This document shows, one piece after another, positions 4,830 to 10,023 of a stretch of 10,023 bases of DNA. Position 1 is the first letter of the stretch. Each line of letters starts with the position of its first letter. Source of the DNA: Actinomycetes bacterium (GTDB lineage Bacteria; Actinomycetota; Actinomycetes; Actinomycetales; Microbacteriaceae); contig JAUHVN010000084.1 of NCBI GenBank assembly GCA_030425055.1, positions 1 through 10,023 on the forward strand, given 5' to 3'. Made by a program: the position numbers and the translations under genes. Under the pieces are notes generated by a model. The model ran no database searches and was not told the DNA's origin. It saw only the letters and a program-made list of their open reading frames with translations.

Positions 4830-7800
4830 ATGGCTTCGAGCCCCCGTCGCGCGGCATCCGCCGCGTTCCCCAGCACGCAGAGCGCCCTCGCGGGTCCGCC
4901 CGCCAAGCAGGGCATGTACAACCCCGCGTTCGAGAAGGACGCCTGCGGTCTGGCGATGGTCGCGACACTGCGCGGCGAAGCGGGGCACGACATCATCGAC
5001 CTCGCGCTCACCGCACTGCGCAATCTCGAGCACCGCGGCGCGATCGGCTCCGACGCCGGCACCGGTGACGGCGCGGGCATCCTCACCCAGATGCCGGACG
5101 CGTTCCTGCGCGAGGTCGTCGAGTTCGACCTGCCGCCCGCGGGCGAGTACGCGGCCGGCATGGTGTTCCTGCCCCGCGACGACGCCGCGCGCGCCGACCA
5201 GAAGGCCGGCATCGAGCGCATCGCGGCGAGCGAGAACCTCGTGGTGCTCGGCTGGCGCGGCGTGCCCACCGCCGACGACAACCTCGGCAAGCTCGCGTTC
5301 GAGGCGCGCCCGGTGTTCGAGCAGCTCTTCGTCGCACGTCCGGCATCGGGCGATGCGCCCGCGCTGTCGGGAATCGCCCTCGACCGCCGCACGTATCGCC
5401 TTCGCAAGCGCTCGCGCACCGAGCTCGGTGCGTACTTCGTGTCGCTGTCGGCCCGCACCCTCGGCTACAAGGGCATGGTCACGACGCTGCAGCTCGAGCC
5501 GTTCTATCCCGACCTCCAGGACGAGCGCTTCGCCTCGGAGCTCGCGGTGGTGCACTCCCGGTACTCCACGAACACCTTCCCGTCGTGGCCGCTCGCGCAG
5601 CCGCTGCGCATGCTCGCCCACAACGGCGAGATCAACACCGTCAACGGCAACCGCAACTGGATGCGCGCGCGCCAATCGCAGCTCGAATCCGAGCTGATCG
5701 GCGACATCGAGCCGCTGCTGCCCATCTGCACGCCCGGTGCGAGCGACTCGGCATCGTTCGACGAGGTGCTCGAGCTGCTGACGCTCACGGGGCGCTCGCT
5801 GCCGCACGCCATCATGATGATGGTTCCCGAGGCCTACGAGAAGCAGGTCGGCATCGACCCCAAGCTGCGTGCCTTCTACGACTACCACTCGATGCAGATG
5901 GAGCCGTGGGACGGTCCGGCAGCGCTGATCTTCACGGACGGCACGCTCGTCGGCGCCACCCTCGACCGCAACGGGCTGCGCCCGGGCCGCTGGACCGAGA
6001 CCACCGACGGCCTCGTCGTCATCGGCAGCGAGACGGGTGTGCTCGACATCGCCCCCGAGCGCATCAAGCGCCGCGGGCGTCTGCGCCCGGGCCGCATGTT
6101 CCTCGTCGACACGGCGCAGCAGCGCGTGATCGAGGATGAGGAGATCAAGGCGCAGCTCGCCGACCTCGCACCGTGGCAGCAGTGGCTGGACGCCGGTCGC
6201 GTGCGCCTGGCCGACCTGCCCGAGCGCGAGCACATCGTGCATCCGATCGCGTCGATCACCCGACGTCAGCGCACCTTCGGCTACACGGAGGAGGAGGTCA
6301 AGATCCTCCTCACGCCGATGGGTCAGACCGGTGCCGAGCCGTTGGGCGCCATGGGCAGCGACACCCCGGTGGCCGTGCTCAGCGACCGCCCGCGGCTGCT
6401 GTTCGACTACTTCACGCAGCAGTTCGCGCAGGTCACCAACCCGCCGCTCGACTCGATCCGCGAAGAGGTCGTCACGTCGCTGTCGCTCGGGCTCGGGCCC
6501 GAGCGCAACCTGCTGAGCGAGGGCGCGGACCACACGCGCACCGTCACGCTCGACTTCCCGGTGATCGACAACGACGAGCTCGCCAAGATCCAGCACATCG
6601 ACACGGCGCTGCCGGGCCGCACCTCGGTGACGATCCGCGGTCTGTACCGCGTCGAGGCCGGACACAAGGGCATGAAGAAGCGGCTCGAGCAGATGTGCGC
6701 AGAGGTCGATCAGGCCATCGAGGACGGTGCCGAGTTCATCGTGCTCAGCGACCGCGACTCGAACAAGGACCTCGCGCCCATCCCGTCGCTGCTCATGCTC
6801 GCCGCCGTGCACCACCACCTCATCCGCAACCAGACCCGTATGAAGTGCGGTCTGGTCGTCGAGGCGGGCGACGTGCGCGAGGTGCACCACGTCGCGACGC
6901 TCATCGGATACGGCGCCTCCGCCGTGAACCCGTACCTCGCGATGGAGACGGTCGAGTACCTCGTGCGGGCCGGTTTCATCACGGGCGTCACCCCCGAGAA
7001 GGCGGTGCGCAATCTCATCTACGCGCTCGGCAAGGGCGTGCTGAAGATCATGTCGAAGATGGGCATCTCGACGGTGTCGTCGTACGCGGGCGCGCAGGTG
7101 TTCGAGGCCGTCGGACTCTCGCAGCAGCTCGTCGACACCTACTTCACGGGCACCGAGACGAAGCTCGGGGGGATCGACCTCGACGTCATCGCGGCCGAGA
7201 ACGCCGCGCGGCACGCGTACGCGTACCCCGAGGACGCCGCCGTGCGCGCGCACGAGCGGCTATGGACGGGCGGCGAGTACCAATGGCGCCGCGACGGGTC
7301 GCCGCACCTGTTCAACCCCGAGACGGTCTTCCGGCTGCAGCACGCGACGCGCACGCGCCGCTTCGACATCTTCCGCGAGTACACCAAACTCGTCGACGAC
7401 CAGGCGCACGAGCTGAAGACGCTGCGCGGGCTGTTCCGCGTGCGCACCGAGGGCCGCGCCCCCGTGCCGATCGACGAGGTAGAGCCGGTCTCGGCGATCG
7501 TGCGGCGCTTCTCGACCGGCGCGATGAGCTACGGCTCGATCTCGCGCGAGGCGCACGAGACCCTCGCGATCGCGATGAACCGCATCGGCGGCAAGTCGAA
7601 CACGGGTGAGGGCGGAGAGGACGTCGACCGTCTGCTCGACCCCGAGCGGCGCAGCGCGATCAAGCAGGTCGCCTCGGGCCGCTTCGGCGTGACGAGCATG
7701 TACCTCACGCAGGCCGACGACATCCAGATCAAGCTCGCGCAGGGCGCCAAGCCGGGGGAGGGCGGCCAGCTGCCGCCGACCAAGGTGTACCCGTGGGTGG

Positions 7801-9426
7801 CCCGCACCCGGCATGCGACCGCGGGCGTCGGGCTCATCTCGCCGCCGCCCCACCACGACATCTACTCGATCGAAGACCTCAAGCAACTGATCTTCGACCT
7901 GAAGCGCGCGAACCCGAACGCCCGGGTGCACGTCAAGCTCGTGAGCCAGTCGGGCATCGGCGCGGTCGCGGCGGGCACCGCGAAGGCGCTCGCCGACGTC
8001 ATCCTGGTGTCGGGCCACGACGGCGGCACCGGTGCGAGCCCGCTGAACTCGCTCAAGCACGCCGGCACGCCGTGGGAGCTCGGCCTCGCCGAGACGCAGC
8101 AGACCCTCATGCTCAACGGCATGCGCGACCGCGTCGTCGTTCAGGTCGACGGCCAGATGAAGTCGGGACGCGACGTCATCATCGGTGCGCTGCTCGGTGC
8201 CGAGGAGTTCGGCTTCGCGACGGCCCCGCTGGTCGTCTCGGGATGCATCATGATGCGCGTGTGCCACCTCGACACGTGTCCCGTCGGTGTGGCCACCCAG
8301 AACCCGGTGCTGCGGCAGCGCTTCTCGGGCAAGCCCGAGTTCGTCGTCAACTTCATGGAGTTCATCGCCGAGGAGGTGCGCGAGTACCTCGCCGAGCTCG
8401 GCTTCCGCTCGCTCGACGAGGCGATCGGACACAGCGAGCTGCTCGACGTCGACAGGGCGGTCGAGCACTGGAAGGCCAGCGGCATGGACCTCGCGCCGAT
8501 CCTCGACGGCCCGGCCTTCGCGCCCGAGCTGTCGCGGCGCAACAGCAGAGCGCAGGACCACGAGCTCGACCAGCACTTCGACGTGCAGCTCATCGAGGCC
8601 GCCCAGGACGTCATCGCGCGAGGGGGAGAAGTCACCCTCGACCTGCCGGTGCGCAACACCGCCCGCGCGGTCGGCACGCTGCTCGGCCACCACGTCACGC
8701 GTGCCCGCGGCGAGAACGGGCTGCGCTCCGGCTCGATCACCGTCAACCTGACCGGCTCGGCGGGTCAGTCGTTCGGCGCATTCATGCCGGCCGGCATCAC
8801 GCTGCGCCTCGAGGGCGACTCGAACGACTACGTCGGGAAGGGTCTCTCCGGTGGTCAGATCGTCATCCGACCGCCGCGCGGAGCGACCTTCGACGCCTCG
8901 CGCAACGTCATCGCGGGCAACGTCATCGGGTACGGCGCGACGCAGGGCACGATGTTCCTGCGCGGCGCCGTGGGGGAGCGGTTCTTCGTGCGCAACTCGG
9001 GCGCGACGGCTGTCGTCGAGGGCGTCGGCGATCACGCGCTCGAGTACATGACCGGCGGACTCGCCGTCATCCTGGGCGCGACGGGCCGCAACCTCGGCGC
9101 GGGGATGTCGGGCGGAACCGCCTACGTGTACAAGCTGTCAACCGATCTCGTCAACCGCGAGGCGCTGGCGTCGGGCGAGCTCGAGCTCGGCCCGCTCGGC
9201 TCCGGTGACGCCGAGATGCTGCGCGACCTGCTCGAGCAGCACGTCGCCGAGACCGACTCCGAGCTCGCGGCACGACTGCTCGCCGACTTCGAGACCGAGC
9301 TCGAGAACTTCGTCCGCGTGATGCCGCGCGACTACGCGGCCGTGCTGCAGACCCGGCAGGATGCCGTCGCCGAGGGGCTGGACCCCGACGGCGAAGTCGT
9401 GTGGGGCCGAATCCTGGAGGTGACCG

Positions 9427-9434
<8 letters not shown>
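4830..9434 (+). CDS. gltB: Glutamate synthase (NADPH) large subunit
   Basis: The alpha subunit, 1534 residues and close to the usual ~1500. It hydrolyses glutamine and passes ammonia through an internal tunnel to 2-oxoglutarate, making glutamate with electrons supplied by GltD. The N-terminal type II amidotransferase domain (about 39-440) begins at C39 in KDACGLAMV, implying removal of a 38-residue propeptide, similar to known GltB propeptides. RNLEHRGAIGSDAGTGDGAG and, near residue 264, HNGEINTVNGNRN complete the glutaminase site. The FMN/2-oxoglutarate domain contains FSTGAMSYGS (894-903), GGKSNTGEGGED and SGHDGGTGASP (1061-1071). The 3Fe-4S ligands are C1139, C1145 and C1150, with the family spacing C-x5-C-x4-C. 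The C-terminal beta-helix (GXGXG) domain starts near 1300 with GSAGQSFGAF. ATG at 4830 is preferred for its ribosome site; TTG 4803 and ATG 4914 are alternatives. The stop overlaps gltD by eight bases. Confidence 0.98.
9416..9423 (+). promoter_or_regulatory. Full-length Shine-Dalgarno GGAGGTGA for gltD
   Basis: GGAGGTGA is complementary to eight bases of the anti-Shine-Dalgarno end of 16S rRNA (UCACCUCC). It ends three bases before the GTG at 9427, or six if counted from the GGAGG core. It lies in the last gltB codons and probably compensates for the weaker GTG start. Confidence 0.75.

Positions 9435-10023
<589 letters not shown>

Noticed and set aside
3725..5458. A 577-codon minus-strand open frame spanning lgt and the start of gltB
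   Set aside because: It covers two recognised genes and the gap between them, has antisense-type composition and shows no family motif.
4701..7253. An 850-codon open frame on the minus strand opposite lgt/gltB
   Set aside because: It lies opposite gltB, which is unmistakable by motifs. The translation is a low-complexity mix rich in R, A, H, V and D, as expected when GC-rich third positions suppress stops in the antisense frame. No domain is recognisable.
7260..9035. A 591-codon minus-strand open frame opposite the FMN domain of gltB
   Set aside because: Same antisense GC effect; repetitive R/A/V/D/H composition, no motifs, and full overlap with conserved gltB sequence.

Overview
The window is very GC-rich, with strong G/C at third codon positions, GTG/TTG starts beside ATG, and short stop/start overlaps. 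Protein content and gene order point to an actinobacterium. Microbacteriaceae (a Microbacterium-like organism) is my best guess from recalled synteny and protein style, not from a search. All recognised genes lie on the + strand and are tightly packed; no gap between genes exceeds about 70 bases. I see no mobile element, CRISPR array, tRNA, rRNA or long repeat.

Bases 1-3728 hold the downstream part of a tryptophan operon. It starts with the last codons of an upstream gene (probably trpE), then a four-helix Trp-operon-associated membrane protein, a 76-residue two-helix membrane protein with an HGHSPAAW motif, and trpC, trpB and trpA. Most junctions overlap (TGATG, TTGA, ATGA, ATGA), so translation is probably coupled. 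TrpC makes indole-3-glycerol phosphate. TrpA and TrpB, as the tryptophan synthase complex, convert it with serine to tryptophan. The role of the two membrane proteins is unknown.

Bases 3782-4762 encode Lgt, the membrane enzyme that puts diacylglycerol on prolipoproteins. A TAGACT box overlapping the trpA stop codon could give lgt its own promoter, and no terminator separates it from trpA. A 67-base gap to the chosen gltB start follows; it contains a small hairpin and an imperfect 16-bp palindrome. A TACAAT box near the end of lgt is a possible gltB promoter.

Bases 4830-10023 encode glutamate synthase: the complete large subunit GltB (glutaminase, FMN and 3Fe-4S domains) and the first 199 residues of the small subunit GltD, cut off by the window end. 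Together they use NADPH to convert glutamine and 2-oxoglutarate to two glutamates. This links nitrogen assimilation to the neighbouring tryptophan pathway, whose first step uses glutamine and releases glutamate.

Overall this is a conserved housekeeping region. The least-explained parts are the two small membrane proteins inside the trp operon and the leader region before gltB. I found no convincing evidence of a wholly new system.
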